A DNA stretch of 64,000 nucleotides from an uncultured Bacteroidales bacterium (GTDB lineage Bacteria > Bacteroidota > Bacteroidia > Bacteroidales > F082): the NCBI GenBank assembly GCA_905234765.1, contig CAJOIF010000020.1, forward strand, positions 1 through 64,000. The letters are read 5' to 3'. The notes under the pieces are model-generated. The model saw only the letters and a program-made list of their open reading frames with translations. It ran no database searches and had not been told where the DNA came from. Position numbers and translations under genes: made by a program. Positions within the stretch are counted from its first letter, which is position 1. Each line of letters starts with the position of its first letter. Positions 7,441 through 15,967 of this stretch are shown here, piece by piece.

Positions 7441-9928
7441 ATTTTATTAAGTTGACTCTACGCGTCACGACACCTGACTCAGTCACAATACGGACGACAT
7501 AGATGCCCTTGGAATAGCCTTCCAAGTTCAACTCCACTTGGGTCGAGTTGGGCTTTCTGTCTTCGAGCATCACGCCGTTAATACCCATCAACGTCACCTG
7601 TTGGATGACGCTTTGTGATTCGATAACGACTACATCCTTGACAGGATTGGGATAGACATTGAGTTTCAGTGCGGCCAACTCATTCACATTCACGTCGGTA
7701 GTGTCGGTGGGAACAATTTTCACATCATCCACGAACCAGTCAAAAGCCAGGAACTCGCCAAAGCTGTTATAGCCTCTGAAGCCAATCTTGATGTTCTTCC
7801 CGATATACTCGTCCAAATTGATGGAAATCGGTTCATCGTAGGCGTTGATTTGTCCGTAAGGCATATCGGCGGCATCCCATTTGTCTTCCCAAGTGCCGTT
7901 GTAGGTGTCGTACACGCGGACTGCAAAGTGGTCGTAGCCATCGGTGCCGTATTGCACCCAAGTCCAGAATTGCAAGACCGTAGGACGGGTGATGGTCAGC
8001 ACAGGAGTGATTAGAGTTTGGTCTTGTGCTGACGGGTTCTCGCTGCTGTCCCATTCCAAAACGGCATGTTTGTTACCGCGATGAGGCGAAACGATAAAAT
8101 CTTCTTCGTAATAGTCCGTGTAATATACCGTACCTTGGAAGCTCCAATCCCACCAAGTCGGGTTGCCGTCGGTGGTCCAGCCTTCGGGAAGGCCATACAG
8201 AGTGCAGTCCTCAAAGGTCTCGTAGAGCAAGGGACGTTGATAATCCCAACGAATCTGGATTTCCTCAGATGTGGCACTGTTGCCTAAGGCATCCACGAGT
8301 TGCACAGTCATTGTGCCGTGGGTGTGGTTGTCGTAGGCAGGAACGGTAGCCGTATAATCGTAGTTGCCCCTACCCTTGCCTGCCATCGTGAAGGTCAGGT
8401 CGTGGGTCACACCCCAGATGGTGTAGGTGGCCGCCAAGGTGGCTGGCATTTCAGATGCATCATGGACACGCAACGTGAGGTTCATTTCGGTATCGGCATA
8501 AGTCTGGTTACCAGTAACCGAGACTACGGTAGGTGGATTGGTATCAATCGAGGAATTGTCAATAAAGATATCGTCGATAAGGAGGTCCCAGCCATAGCCG
8601 CTCACGCCCTCGAAAATGATGAAACCATAATTGTCAGGGCAATCGAAAGTAAAGGAATACTCGTACCAATCATCCTCATCAGCAATGACAGGCTCCATAT
8701 AGGTACAACGGTGAACTGTTCCCAACAACTGCCCGCCTTCCGAACGCGGCACCGAGTTGTAATACACATTGATACGGTCAGAACGGTTGATGTTCGGGTT
8801 GCTGTTACGATACATCCAGAAGCGGACGAGGTTGTCGTAGTCGTTCAGCTCCAGTTTGGGTGAAACCAGTTCAGCCGAGCAGCCTTCTGGATTGGTGTAG
8901 GTATAGAATCGGGCCATAAATTGGCTTTCATTATGCGGCATAGCACTCGGTGTAGAACTCGATTGGCGCCTGTCGAAAGCGTAGGTACCGTTTGTGATGT
9001 TGTTCTGCCAGCCAAATGGAACGAAGTCGTCCTCAAAGCCTTCCTCCAAAGGGAAGTTGCTGACAGGAGCCAATGCCGTAATTTGGAAGTCGGCACTTTG
9101 CGTTGGAGCGGAATGACTTGAGGTCACATTGAAAGTAGCGTGAAGGATTTCGCCGTTGTTGAGGTTCATGGGCAGGGTGGCTACAGCGACCAGCTCAGCA
9201 GAACCGTTATAGGGCAGGCTGACTTGGGTCACCTGTGTGCCGTTTTGGTAGAAAGTCATCGGCAGGTCGCAGGTGCTGGTGAGTTGGTAGGTATCGGCCT
9301 CCGAGCCTGCATTATCCAAACGGAAACGCAAGTTGGCCTGCTCGCCGAAATAAACAGAGGTATCTGCAGTGAGCTGCTCCACATTGAAATAGTATTGCGC
9401 GGTCTGCTCAATGATAATGTCATCGATGGACAAATACCAAGGCCCATTGTCGGCCACGCTATGGAAGCCTACATAAAACGAGCCTGAACTGGTGGCTTGG
9501 AACACGCCCGAAGCCTGCTCATATTCTTCGTTGGCGACAACCATCATCGGCACCGCTGTGACCGTCATAGCTGAAGGATTGGCACTTGCCCCAGCTTTCA
9601 CTTCCAAGTTGAAGTGGTCGACATGCCAAGTGGCATACCAGAACGAAACACGATAGTAGTTTCCAGCGGTCACGTTGATTTCCTTGTAGATCCACACGTC
9701 GGTGTTATAGGTGGCATACATGTACCAGTCGCCAGTATGCGGCTTACGTCCGCGAGCCTCGTTATCGTCAGGAATGGTGATGCCTGCTTTCCAGCCACCA
9801 TCACCAATCCAGCCCACAGGGGTCTGACCTACCGTGTTACCATTTTCAAAAGTTTCATCGACAAGAACCTGGGCGAAGGCACTTCCTGCAAGAAGCCACA
9901 TTGCAATAAAAGCATACAGTTTTTTCAT
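7439..9928 (-). CDS. T9SS-sorted multidomain surface protein with MAM-like (choice-of-anchor J) domains
   Basis: A secreted 829-residue protein starting at MKKLYAFIAMWLLAGSAFAQ. It has three related regions of about 150-170 residues, each opening with an ETFENG / EGFEDDFVPFGW / ETFEDCTLYGLPEGW motif and closing with a SIDDIIIE / LIDDIFID / FVDDVKIV motif, the pattern of choice-of-anchor J / MAM-like domains. A Big-like or CARDB-like segment lies between the first and second. The C-terminus has LNVYPNPVKDVVVIE and ends GIYVVRIVTESGVVTRRVNL, a type A T9SS sorting signal. Its role is probably binding or processing at the surface; no catalytic motif was seen. The frame upstream of 9928 is not part of the gene. 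Confidence 0.85.
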   Translation of the reverse strand: MKKLYAFIAMWLLAGSAFAQVLVDETFENGNTVGQTPVGWIGDGGWKAGITIPDDNEARGRKPHTGDWYMYATYNTDVWIYKEINVTAGNYYRVSFWYATWHVDHFNLEVKAGASANPSAMTVTAVPMMVVANEEYEQASGVFQATSSGSFYVGFHSVADNGPWYLSIDDIIIEQTAQYYFNVEQLTADTSVYFGEQANLRFRLDNAGSEADTYQLTSTCDLPMTFYQNGTQVTQVSLPYNGSAELVAVATLPMNLNNGEILHATFNVTSSHSAPTQSADFQITALAPVSNFPLEEGFEDDFVPFGWQNNITNGTYAFDRRQSSSTPSAMPHNESQFMARFYTYTNPEGCSAELVSPKLELNDYDNLVRFWMYRNSNPNINRSDRINVYYNSVPRSEGGQLLGTVHRCTYMEPVIADEDDWYEYSFTFDCPDNYGFIIFEGVSGYGWDLLIDDIFIDNSSIDTNPPTVVSVTGNQTYADTEMNLTLRVHDASEMPATLAATYTIWGVTHDLTFTMAGKGRGNYDYTATVPAYDNHTHGTMTVQLVDALGNSATSEEIQIRWDYQRPLLYETFEDCTLYGLPEGWTTDGNPTWWDWSFQGTVYYTDYYEEDFIVSPHRGNKHAVLEWDSSENPSAQDQTLITPVLTITRPTVLQFWTWVQYGTDGYDHFAVRVYDTYNGTWEDKWDAADMPYGQINAYDEPISINLDEYIGKNIKIGFRGYNSFGEFLAFDWFVDDVKIVPTDTTDVNVNELAALKLNVYPNPVKDVVVIESQSVIQQVTLMGINGVMLEDRKPNSTQVELNLEGYSKGIYVVRIVTESGVVTRRVNLIK

Positions 9929-10031
9929 ATTTCGATTCTTTTTAATTGGCACAAAAATAAGGATTGTTTTCCTTTTAGCAGGGGAAAAACACAAAAAAAG
10001 TGTTTCTTGAGAATTGAGACGAGGCCTCCGT

Positions 10032-10547
10032 TTACAACTTTTTCTCTCTCAACAATCCGCGATATAATCCGTGAGTACAATTGCCCACAACGACATAGCC
10101 CTGCGCATCGTAATAACGGTTGAGGAAAGCATTGTCCACAGCACAATCAAGGCGGAAATACTGCTTTCCCATCGTGGCGGCATGGAGTTCAGCGAGACGA
10201 AGAAACACCTTGCCTACGCCGGGCTTATTGATATCTGTCGCGAAGTTATGGAGATAGTATGCGCTTCCTTCGACATCGTCAGGCCAGCGGTCGTCCTCTT
10301 CTTTCAACACCGCGCCACATACGATTTGTTTTGTCGCTTTCTCCTCAAGCACATACATCTCACCGTCAGCTTGTTTCTGCTCGTAGTAACAGAAAGGGAA
10401 ACGCTCCAAATAGGCCGTCACATTCCATTGTCTGATGCCTTTTTCATCCATCCATAAGATACGGTCCTGCACCAGTTGAAACACCTTTAGTACCTCATCG
10501 GTAGAAGCCTTTCGGAAAATGAAGTCGCAGATTTCAGTCATTGTCAT
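10032..10547 (-). CDS. GNAT-family N-acetyltransferase
   Basis: A 171-residue protein with the fold order of GNAT enzymes: an N-terminal FRKASTDEVLKVFQLVQD segment, a central strand region (GEMYVLEEKATKQIVCGAVL), the acetyl-CoA loop position (NKPGVGKVFLRLAELHAATMG, a degenerate Q/RxxGxG/A), then FRLDCAVDNAFLNRYYDAQGY, the usual last helix with N and Y residues. Substrate unknown. Start at 10547 or 10541. It diverges from htpG with a heptamer-array repeat between. Confidence 0.8.
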   Translation of the reverse strand: MTMTEICDFIFRKASTDEVLKVFQLVQDRILWMDEKGIRQWNVTAYLERFPFCYYEQKQADGEMYVLEEKATKQIVCGAVLKEEDDRWPDDVEGSAYYLHNFATDINKPGVGKVFLRLAELHAATMGKQYFRLDCAVDNAFLNRYYDAQGYVVVGNCTHGLYRGLLREKKL

Positions 10548-10621
10548 TCCATTTTATGGCGCAAAGGTATAAATATTTGCCAAAATGTCAGTTTTCCCAA
10601 TGGCACACAATTTGACCATTA

Positions 10622-10694
10622 GACGCGAGACTTCGAGACACGAGACGCGAGACGTTCTAATCGTCCCATGTCCCGCAGTCCCGAGTCTAGTGTC
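10622..10694. repeat. Compact inverted heptamer-array element
   Basis: Left arm 10622-10653: GAC then units of 7, 8, 7, 7 ending GAC. A 9-base loop follows. Right arm 10663-10694: GTC-starting units of 7, 8, 7, 7, ending GTC. It lies between the divergent starts of the GNAT gene and htpG, only 26 bases before the htpG start, so it would be in the htpG leader or its promoter. Confidence 0.85.
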
Positions 10695-10720
10695 TATTTG
10701 AAATTCAAAAACACAACAAT

Positions 10721-12643
10721 ATGCAACAAACTGGTAACATTGGAGTAAAGACAGAAAACATTTTCCCTGTCATCAAGAAGTTCTTGTATTCGGACCAGGA
10801 GATTTTCCTGCGCGAAATCATCAGCAACGCCGTGGACGCCACGCAAAAGCTGAAAGCCCTCGCCGCCTCGGGCGAGTTCAAGGGCGAATTGGGCGACCTT
10901 ACTATTAAGGTGGAAGTCGATAAGAAGAAAAAGACCCTCACCGTCCGCGACCGCGGCATCGGCATGAACGCCGAAGAGGTGGACAAATACATCAACCAAA
11001 TTGCCTTCTCGGGTGCCGAGGAGTTCATCGCCAAGTTCAAGACCCAAAGCGAGGCCGAGGCTGCCAACATCATCGGACATTTTGGCTTGGGCTTCTACTC
11101 CGCCTTCATGGTCTCCTCGAAGGTGTCGCTGATCTCGAAATCATGCAAGGAAGAAGGCCCAAACGGCGTCATTTGGGAATGCGACGGCAGCCCCGAGTAC
11201 ACCATGAACGAAATCCCGAAAGGCGACCGCGGCACTGATGTCATCCTTTACATCGCCGACGATGCCTCCGAGTTCCTCGAAGAAGGCCGCATCCGCGAGT
11301 TGCTCAACAAATACTGCAAGTTCCTGCCCATCCCGATTCAGTTCGGCACGCGCAAGGTGCAGGAGGAAATCGAGGGCGAGACCGACAAGGACGGCAAACC
11401 CAAGACCAAAGAAGTGGAGAAGCCGTGGATTATCAATGACGTGGCACCGCTGTGGAAGAAAGCCCCGACCGACATCAAGGACGAGGAATACAACGACTTC
11501 TACCACACGCTCTACCCGATGAACTTCGGCGAACCGCTGTTCCACATCCACCTCAATGTCGATTACCCCTTCAACCTCACGGGCATCCTCTATTTCCCGA
11601 AGGTGAAGAACCGCTACGAGTTCCAACGCAACAAGATACAGCTCTACTGCAACGAAGTCTTCGTCACCGACAGCGTGGAAGGCATCCTGCCCGAGTTCCT
11701 CTCGTTGCTACACGGCGTCATCGACTCGCCCGACATCCCGCTGAACGTCAGTCGTTCGTTCCTGCAAAGCGACCAAAACGTGAAGAAAATCTCGACCTAC
11801 ATCACCAAGAAGGTGGCTGAAAAGTTGGAGGAACTCTTCAAGAAAGACCGCGAGGCCTACGAGAAGAACTGGGACGACATCCGCGTCTTCATCGAATACG
11901 GCATGATGAGCGACCCGAAGTTCTACGAGCGTGCCGAGAAGTTCTTCCTCTTCAAGGACACCGACGATAAGTACTACACCATCGAGGAATACAAGACCCT
12001 CATCAAGGAGCAGCAGACCGACAAGGACAAGAACCTCGTCTACCTGTACGCCACCGACAAGGACGACCAGTACACCAACATTGAGAACGCAAAGGCCAAG
12101 GGCTACAACGTGTTGATGATGGACGGCATCCTCGACCCGCATTTCATCAGTGCCTACGAACAGAAGGAAGGCGAAAAGGGCGGTGATGGTCGTGCGATGT
12201 TTGCCCGCGTTGACTCCAACACCGTCGACAAACTCATCGTAAAAGACGACAAGGAAGCCGCCTCGAAGCTCGATGACAAGCAGAAGGCGACTTTGAAGAC
12301 CGCTTTCGAGAAGGTCATTGACAAGGTGAAGTTCAACGTGGAGTTCAGCAACGAAGGTGAGACCGATGCCCCCGTGGAGGTCACCCAAAACGAGTGGATG
12401 CGCCGTATGAAGGAGATGGAACAGATGGGCGACGGCCCGATGTCGTTCTACGGCTCCATGCCCGACAGCTACACGCTGATGCTCAACACCAACAGCCCCG
12501 TCATCACCAGCCTCTTGGACAAGGACGAAGCCGAGCAGGAAGCCACCATCAGGCAGATCTACGACCTCGCGCTGCTTTCGAAGAACTTGCTGAAGGGCAA
12601 GGATTTGAGCGAGTTTGTTAAACGCAATCTTGAGAAACTATAA
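10721..12643 (+). CDS. htpG: Chaperone protein HtpG (Hsp90)
   Basis: ATP-dependent Hsp90 chaperone, 640 residues. The GHKL ATPase domain is clear: FLREIISNAVDATQKL (conserved N-box), VRDRGIGMNAEEV, SGAEEF and GHFGLGFYSAFMV. The middle domain has NVSRSFLQSD with the conserved arginine. The C-terminal part ends LLSKNLLKGKDLSEFVKR. Compared with what is remembered of Bacteroides HtpG (about 680 residues), it lacks a charged insert of roughly 40-50 residues between the conserved LNTNSPV region and IRQIYDLALL. It is monocistronic, ending in a terminator. Confidence 0.97.
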   Translation: MQQTGNIGVKTENIFPVIKKFLYSDQEIFLREIISNAVDATQKLKALAASGEFKGELGDLTIKVEVDKKKKTLTVRDRGIGMNAEEVDKYINQIAFSGAEEFIAKFKTQSEAEAANIIGHFGLGFYSAFMVSSKVSLISKSCKEEGPNGVIWECDGSPEYTMNEIPKGDRGTDVILYIADDASEFLEEGRIRELLNKYCKFLPIPIQFGTRKVQEEIEGETDKDGKPKTKEVEKPWIINDVAPLWKKAPTDIKDEEYNDFYHTLYPMNFGEPLFHIHLNVDYPFNLTGILYFPKVKNRYEFQRNKIQLYCNEVFVTDSVEGILPEFLSLLHGVIDSPDIPLNVSRSFLQSDQNVKKISTYITKKVAEKLEELFKKDREAYEKNWDDIRVFIEYGMMSDPKFYERAEKFFLFKDTDDKYYTIEEYKTLIKEQQTDKDKNLVYLYATDKDDQYTNIENAKAKGYNVLMMDGILDPHFISAYEQKEGEKGGDGRAMFARVDSNTVDKLIVKDDKEAASKLDDKQKATLKTAFEKVIDKVKFNVEFSNEGETDAPVEVTQNEWMRRMKEMEQMGDGPMSFYGSMPDSYTLMLNTNSPVITSLLDKDEAEQEATIRQIYDLALLSKNLLKGKDLSEFVKRNLEKL

Positions 12644-12660
12644 TTGAGAGATTGACATAA

Positions 12661-12704
12661 TAAAAGCCGCAGTTAGGCAGGAATTTGCTTGGCTGCGGCT
12701 TTTG
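12661..12704. terminator. Terminator between htpG and the convergent lipoprotein gene
   Basis: An imperfect hairpin AAAAGCCGCAG ... CTGCGGCTTTT with a central GGCAGGAATTTGCTTGG. A closely similar sequence lies at 15078-15121, beside the paralogous lipoprotein gene. Confidence 0.75.
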
Positions 12705-12720
12705 TCATATTCTTCAGCAA

Positions 12721-13503
12721 TCATTTCACAGTGCACACAGGTCGGACAAGCAAACCATTACAACGCTCAGATCTACTCATGCCGTCATTGCCGTAGGGAA
12801 AATAGAACTCGCTTCCAAAATACGGATAATCCCAATCAATGGAATTCGTCCAGTATTGACCACTGTGACCAACTTGATTGAATTCGTCAATTCCAACGTT
12901 TCCTGACAATACTCCTTGAACCCCTCCCGCAGGCAGGAAAATACTGTTACCATTAGTTCCTGTAATGAGCAATCCATTCACCCCATCGTGAGTCTCCCAC
13001 GTATGACTACACTGATGGAACAATTCACAACTTTCTCCCTCTGTAGGCGTGCGCCATCCCTCACCCCAATTGACAGTAGCCGCATCGTCAGAAGGCTGCA
13101 TGATTCTCAAACTATCCAAAAAGCCATTATAACCATAATTCTCATAGACGTCACCGTATGCATGGAAAAGCACACTGTATTTTGTCAACTGGTCATAATC
13201 CCCATTGCAGTATCTATAAGTACTCCAATCATATATCTCCTTAGGTTCCGTCTCGCCCCATGCAAAGTAATTGCCATAGCCTTCCGGCGTATCGGCTCCC
13301 ACGTTGCAAGTCGCCCATAAGGTTCCACTCGGGAGGCCAAGGTCAACGTAATCGTGACCGTTGAGACTGCCGCTGTTGTCCACGATAGTATCATTTTGAC
13401 CATTGTTGTTGCCGCCATTGTTGGGTTCATCTGGCTTATTGCAACTTACCGTAAAAATCATCATTAGCATTATGGCTGCTATGGCCTTTGTGAATTTGTT
13501 CAT
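12721..13503 (-). CDS. FISUMP-like lipoprotein, copy 1
   Basis: Signal peptide and lipobox MMIFTVSC (Cys about 21), then a low-complexity linker (NNGGNNNGQND), then a domain beginning NGHDYVDLGLPSGTLWATCN and AWGETEPKEIYDWSTY. This is the pattern of Fibrobacter succinogenes major paralogous (FISUMP/DUF1566-like) domains, a C-lectin-like fold. It ends GLLVRPVCTVK, as such domains do. Probably a cell-envelope lipoprotein of unknown ligand. Start chosen at 13503 by comparison with the paralogue at 15140-15850; the frame continues to 13548. The two copies share the leader, linker and domain start nearly residue by residue. Confidence 0.82.
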   Translation of the reverse strand: MNKFTKAIAAIMLMMIFTVSCNKPDEPNNGGNNNGQNDTIVDNSGSLNGHDYVDLGLPSGTLWATCNVGADTPEGYGNYFAWGETEPKEIYDWSTYRYCNGDYDQLTKYSVLFHAYGDVYENYGYNGFLDSLRIMQPSDDAATVNWGEGWRTPTEGESCELFHQCSHTWETHDGVNGLLITGTNGNSIFLPAGGVQGVLSGNVGIDEFNQVGHSGQYWTNSIDWDYPYFGSEFYFPYGNDGMSRSERCNGLLVRPVCTVK

Positions 13504-13606
13504 CTTTTTGTTGGTTTTAGACTTTGCAAAGAAACAAAAATAATCCAAACCGTACCAATTAAAACCGTAAAAACCAACAATTTTCCTATCAAAATTTCAA
13601 AATTAG

Positions 13607-13699
13607 TATTTCTAAACATTATTTTTTATCGCATTTTAGTGTTTTCAAACATTATTTTTTGAAAAAAGTTAGTGTTTTGAAATATTATTCATATCTTTG
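13607..13699 (+). promoter_or_regulatory. Three operator-like repeats at exact 33-bp spacing plus a TATCTTTG promoter box
   Basis: The 370-base gap 13504-13873 holds this array and one heptamer element. TATTTCTAAACA (13607-13618), TGTTTTCAAACA (13640-13651) and TGTTTTGAAATA (13673-13684) are dyad-like 12-mers (TrTTTnnAAAyA), each starting 33 bp after the last. The flanks are also partly conserved (TTAGT before, TTATT after). The third copy lies just before a -7 box TATCTTTG (13692-13699), so an activator or repressor of the downstream ATPase gene is plausible. Confidence 0.55.
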
Positions 13700-13747
13700 C
13701 ACCCGAAAAATTGTAAAATAAGATGAGCAAATTTAGTTTACATAATT

Positions 13748-13822
13748 GACACGAGACTGCGAGACACGAGACGCGAGACGATTGGGATTTGTCCCGCGTC
13801 ACGAAGTCCCGCGTCCCGTGTC
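13748..13822. repeat. Compact inverted heptamer-array element in the ATPase leader
   Basis: Left arm 13748-13779: GAC then 7, 8, 7, 7. Loop of 11 bases. Right arm 13791-13822: GTC units 7, 8, 7, 7, ending GTC. Left units are nCGAGAC while right units, read on the other strand, are nCGGGAC, so the minus-strand RNA would pair by G-U wobble where the plus-strand RNA would have A-C mismatches. Confidence 0.85.
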
Positions 13823-13873
13823 AAAGAATTGAAGTTACATTTTGAAATAACACTTAACTTAACAACAATCGCC

Positions 13874-15076
13874 ATGAGTGCACCGGATTATTTGCAGCGA
13901 ACATTGGACAGAAGACTATCGTCCATCTCCACCGCCTTCAAGAGATACTTGTATCAAGACATCGATTGGAGGGACAACCTTATTGGCATCAAAGGGCCAA
14001 AAGGCACAGGAAAATCTACGCTGATGCTCCAGCACATCAAAGAGACCTTCCCCGACACATCGGAAGTGCTCTATGCCTCGTTGGACGATTTCTGGTTTAC
14101 AACGAATTCCTTTACGGATATCGTGGAGGACTATTATGCCTACGGCGGCCGATACCTATTTCTCGACGAGATTCATTATTTGGACTCGTGGCAGACTATC
14201 CTGAAAAACCTCAACGACAATTACCCAGGACTTTTCATCGCCTATACTGGCTCGTCGATGCTCAAGATGGAAAAAGGCAAAGGAGACCTTTCAAGAAGGC
14301 TGATTGAATACAACCTGACAGGGCTTTCTTTCCGTGAATATTTGGCCTTTGAAGGTCTAAAGGACATTCCTCGCATATCTTTGGTAGATTTGCTCAAAAA
14401 TCATCGAAGCATCGCGTTGGAGATTGTCAGCGACGGCTTTCAGGTGCTTCCTGCTTTTGCCCAATACTTGAAGGTTGGCTATTATCCTTTCTATAAACAA
14501 GTTTACGAAGGGTATGGAACCCGCTTGAAAAATGTGGTGAGTCACATCTTGGAGAACGACTATGCCGTCATCGAGAATGTCGAGCAATCCACCATCAGGA
14601 AAGCCAAGAAGATGTTTATGATTCTGGCCGATCAAGTCCCACAGAAGCCCAATATGTCAGAGCTTTATCGCGAGTTGGACACCGACCGCAACCAAGGGTT
14701 GAAGATGCTTTACGCCTTGGAGCAGGCAGGCTTGCTGTCGCTGCTGACCGACACGCCACGAAAGTTGTCCGACCTGTCGCGACCCGAAAAGATCTATCTC
14801 AACAACCCCAACCTCATGAACGCATTTGCGCTGCAACCCAACATTGGCACCATTCGGGAGGCCTTCTTCTTGAACCAATTGAGCCAATCGTATCAGGTGA
14901 CCTATCCGCCAAAAGGCGATTTCCTTGTGGAAGGAAAATATCTTTTCGAAGTCGGTGGACGCAAGAAATCCTTCGACCAAATAAAAGACATCAAAAACAG
15001 TTATTTAGCCATAGACGAAACCGAAGTGGGTCACGGGAACAAAATCCCGCTTTGGATGTTTGGTTTGCTGTATTAA
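13874..15076 (+). CDS. AAA-family ATPase with C-terminal DUF4143-like domain
   Basis: A 400-residue ATP-binding protein of the AAA_14 / DUF4143 type common in Bacteroidota. Walker A is GPKGTGKST (41-49). Walker B is RYLFLDEIHYLDSW, with sensor-like YTGSSMLKM and the family pattern GDLSRRLIEYNLTGLSFREYL. The C-terminal half (about 210-400) ends LFEVGGRKKSFDQIK, the place where these proteins keep a PD-(D/E)xK-like nuclease remnant (E, GGRKK). The biological role of this family is not settled. Start at 13874 chosen because the frame upstream lies in a leader carrying a heptamer-array repeat. It stands alone with its own promoter region and terminator, between two paralogous lipoprotein genes. 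Confidence 0.85.
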   Translation: MSAPDYLQRTLDRRLSSISTAFKRYLYQDIDWRDNLIGIKGPKGTGKSTLMLQHIKETFPDTSEVLYASLDDFWFTTNSFTDIVEDYYAYGGRYLFLDEIHYLDSWQTILKNLNDNYPGLFIAYTGSSMLKMEKGKGDLSRRLIEYNLTGLSFREYLAFEGLKDIPRISLVDLLKNHRSIALEIVSDGFQVLPAFAQYLKVGYYPFYKQVYEGYGTRLKNVVSHILENDYAVIENVEQSTIRKAKKMFMILADQVPQKPNMSELYRELDTDRNQGLKMLYALEQAGLLSLLTDTPRKLSDLSRPEKIYLNNPNLMNAFALQPNIGTIREAFFLNQLSQSYQVTYPPKGDFLVEGKYLFEVGGRKKSFDQIKDIKNSYLAIDETEVGHGNKIPLWMFGLLY

Positions 15077-15077
15077 C

Positions 15078-15121
15078 GACAAAGCCGCAACGAGGCAAGG
15101 ATTTGCTTGGCTGCGACTTTT
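15078..15121. terminator. Terminator after the ATPase gene
   Basis: AAAGCCGCAACGAGGCAAGG ... TTGCTTGGCTGCGACTTTT. It resembles the hairpin at 12661-12704 closely enough to be a duplicate. Confidence 0.7.
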
Positions 15122-15139
15122 CTGTTTCTACTTTAGCAC

Positions 15140-15850
15140 TTATTTTGCCGAACACACCGCCCGAACGGTTTGCCCTCGGTTGCGGTCGCTGCTGCCGCAT
15201 AGATGGCTGCTGTCGCAATTGAAGTGGAAGCCCCAGGCGCGATACGGAAATTCCACGTTGAGCGAAACCGACCAATAGAGACCAAGGTCGGCATTGAACA
15301 CATCCTCCCACCAATAACCCGCAGCGGGCAAAAAGATCTCATTGCCGTTCGAGGCGGTGATGTGCCAGCCTTTCACACCATTCAAGGTGGTCCACGTGCC
15401 CGTCGTATTGAGGAATAGCTCCTCCCATTCCACAATGGTTGGCGTGCGCCATCCTTCGCTCCAATTAGCTTTAGCGGCATCATCGGCAGGCTCCATAATG
15501 GCTAAGCCGTCAACAAACCCGCCGAGTCCATAGCCCGAATCGGTGCAATACTTACTCAATTCATATCGGTCATGGACAAAATTACCATACTTGTAGCTTT
15601 TCCAATCATAAATTTCCTTGGGCGTGACCTCGCCCCAAGCATAGTAATCGCCAAATTCTTCAGGCGTGTTCGCTCCAACGTTACAAGTTGCCCACAATGT
15701 GCCGCTCGGCAATCCGAGGTCAACGTATTCGTGGCCATTAATCGTATTCTCATTGCCGTCACCGCCATTATTCGGCTCATCCGGTTTGTTGCAACTTGCC
15801 GCGAAAAGCATCAGCATTATGGCTGCCATGGCCTTCAAAACTCTATTCAT
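15140..15850 (-). CDS. FISUMP-like lipoprotein, copy 2
   Basis: A paralogue of the gene at 12721-13503: leader MNRVLKAMAAIMLMLFAASC with lipobox FAASC, linker NKPDEPNNGGDGN, then NGHEYVDLGLPSGTLWATCN and AWGEVTPKEIYDWKSY. The core has WRTPTIVEWEELF and ITASNGNEIFLPAAGYWW, motifs characteristic of FISUMP/DUF1566-like domains, and it ends RAVCSAK. Probably a surface or periplasmic lipoprotein; ligand unknown. Start at 15850 chosen by alignment with copy 1. Both copies lie next to near-identical hairpins, which suggests the gene and its terminator were duplicated together. Confidence 0.82.
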   Translation of the reverse strand: MNRVLKAMAAIMLMLFAASCNKPDEPNNGGDGNENTINGHEYVDLGLPSGTLWATCNVGANTPEEFGDYYAWGEVTPKEIYDWKSYKYGNFVHDRYELSKYCTDSGYGLGGFVDGLAIMEPADDAAKANWSEGWRTPTIVEWEELFLNTTGTWTTLNGVKGWHITASNGNEIFLPAAGYWWEDVFNADLGLYWSVSLNVEFPYRAWGFHFNCDSSHLCGSSDRNRGQTVRAVCSAK

Positions 15851-15940
15851 AGCCATCCAATCCTTAGATTCTTGAGTTTGCAAAGAAACAAAATAAATCA
15901 CGATATGGCAACTTTGAAATACTGAATTGCGGAAAATGAT

Positions 15941-15948
15941 TATTTTTG
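15941..15948 (+). promoter_or_regulatory. -7 promoter box TATTTTTG for the TPM pair
   Basis: TATTTTTG at 15941-15948, 19 bases before the start codon at 15968, matches the Bacteroidota -7 consensus. A TTTG lies at 15913-15916, a little far (24 bases) for a -33 box. Confidence 0.4.
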
Positions 15949-15967
15949 CACTCAAATCAGATTGATC

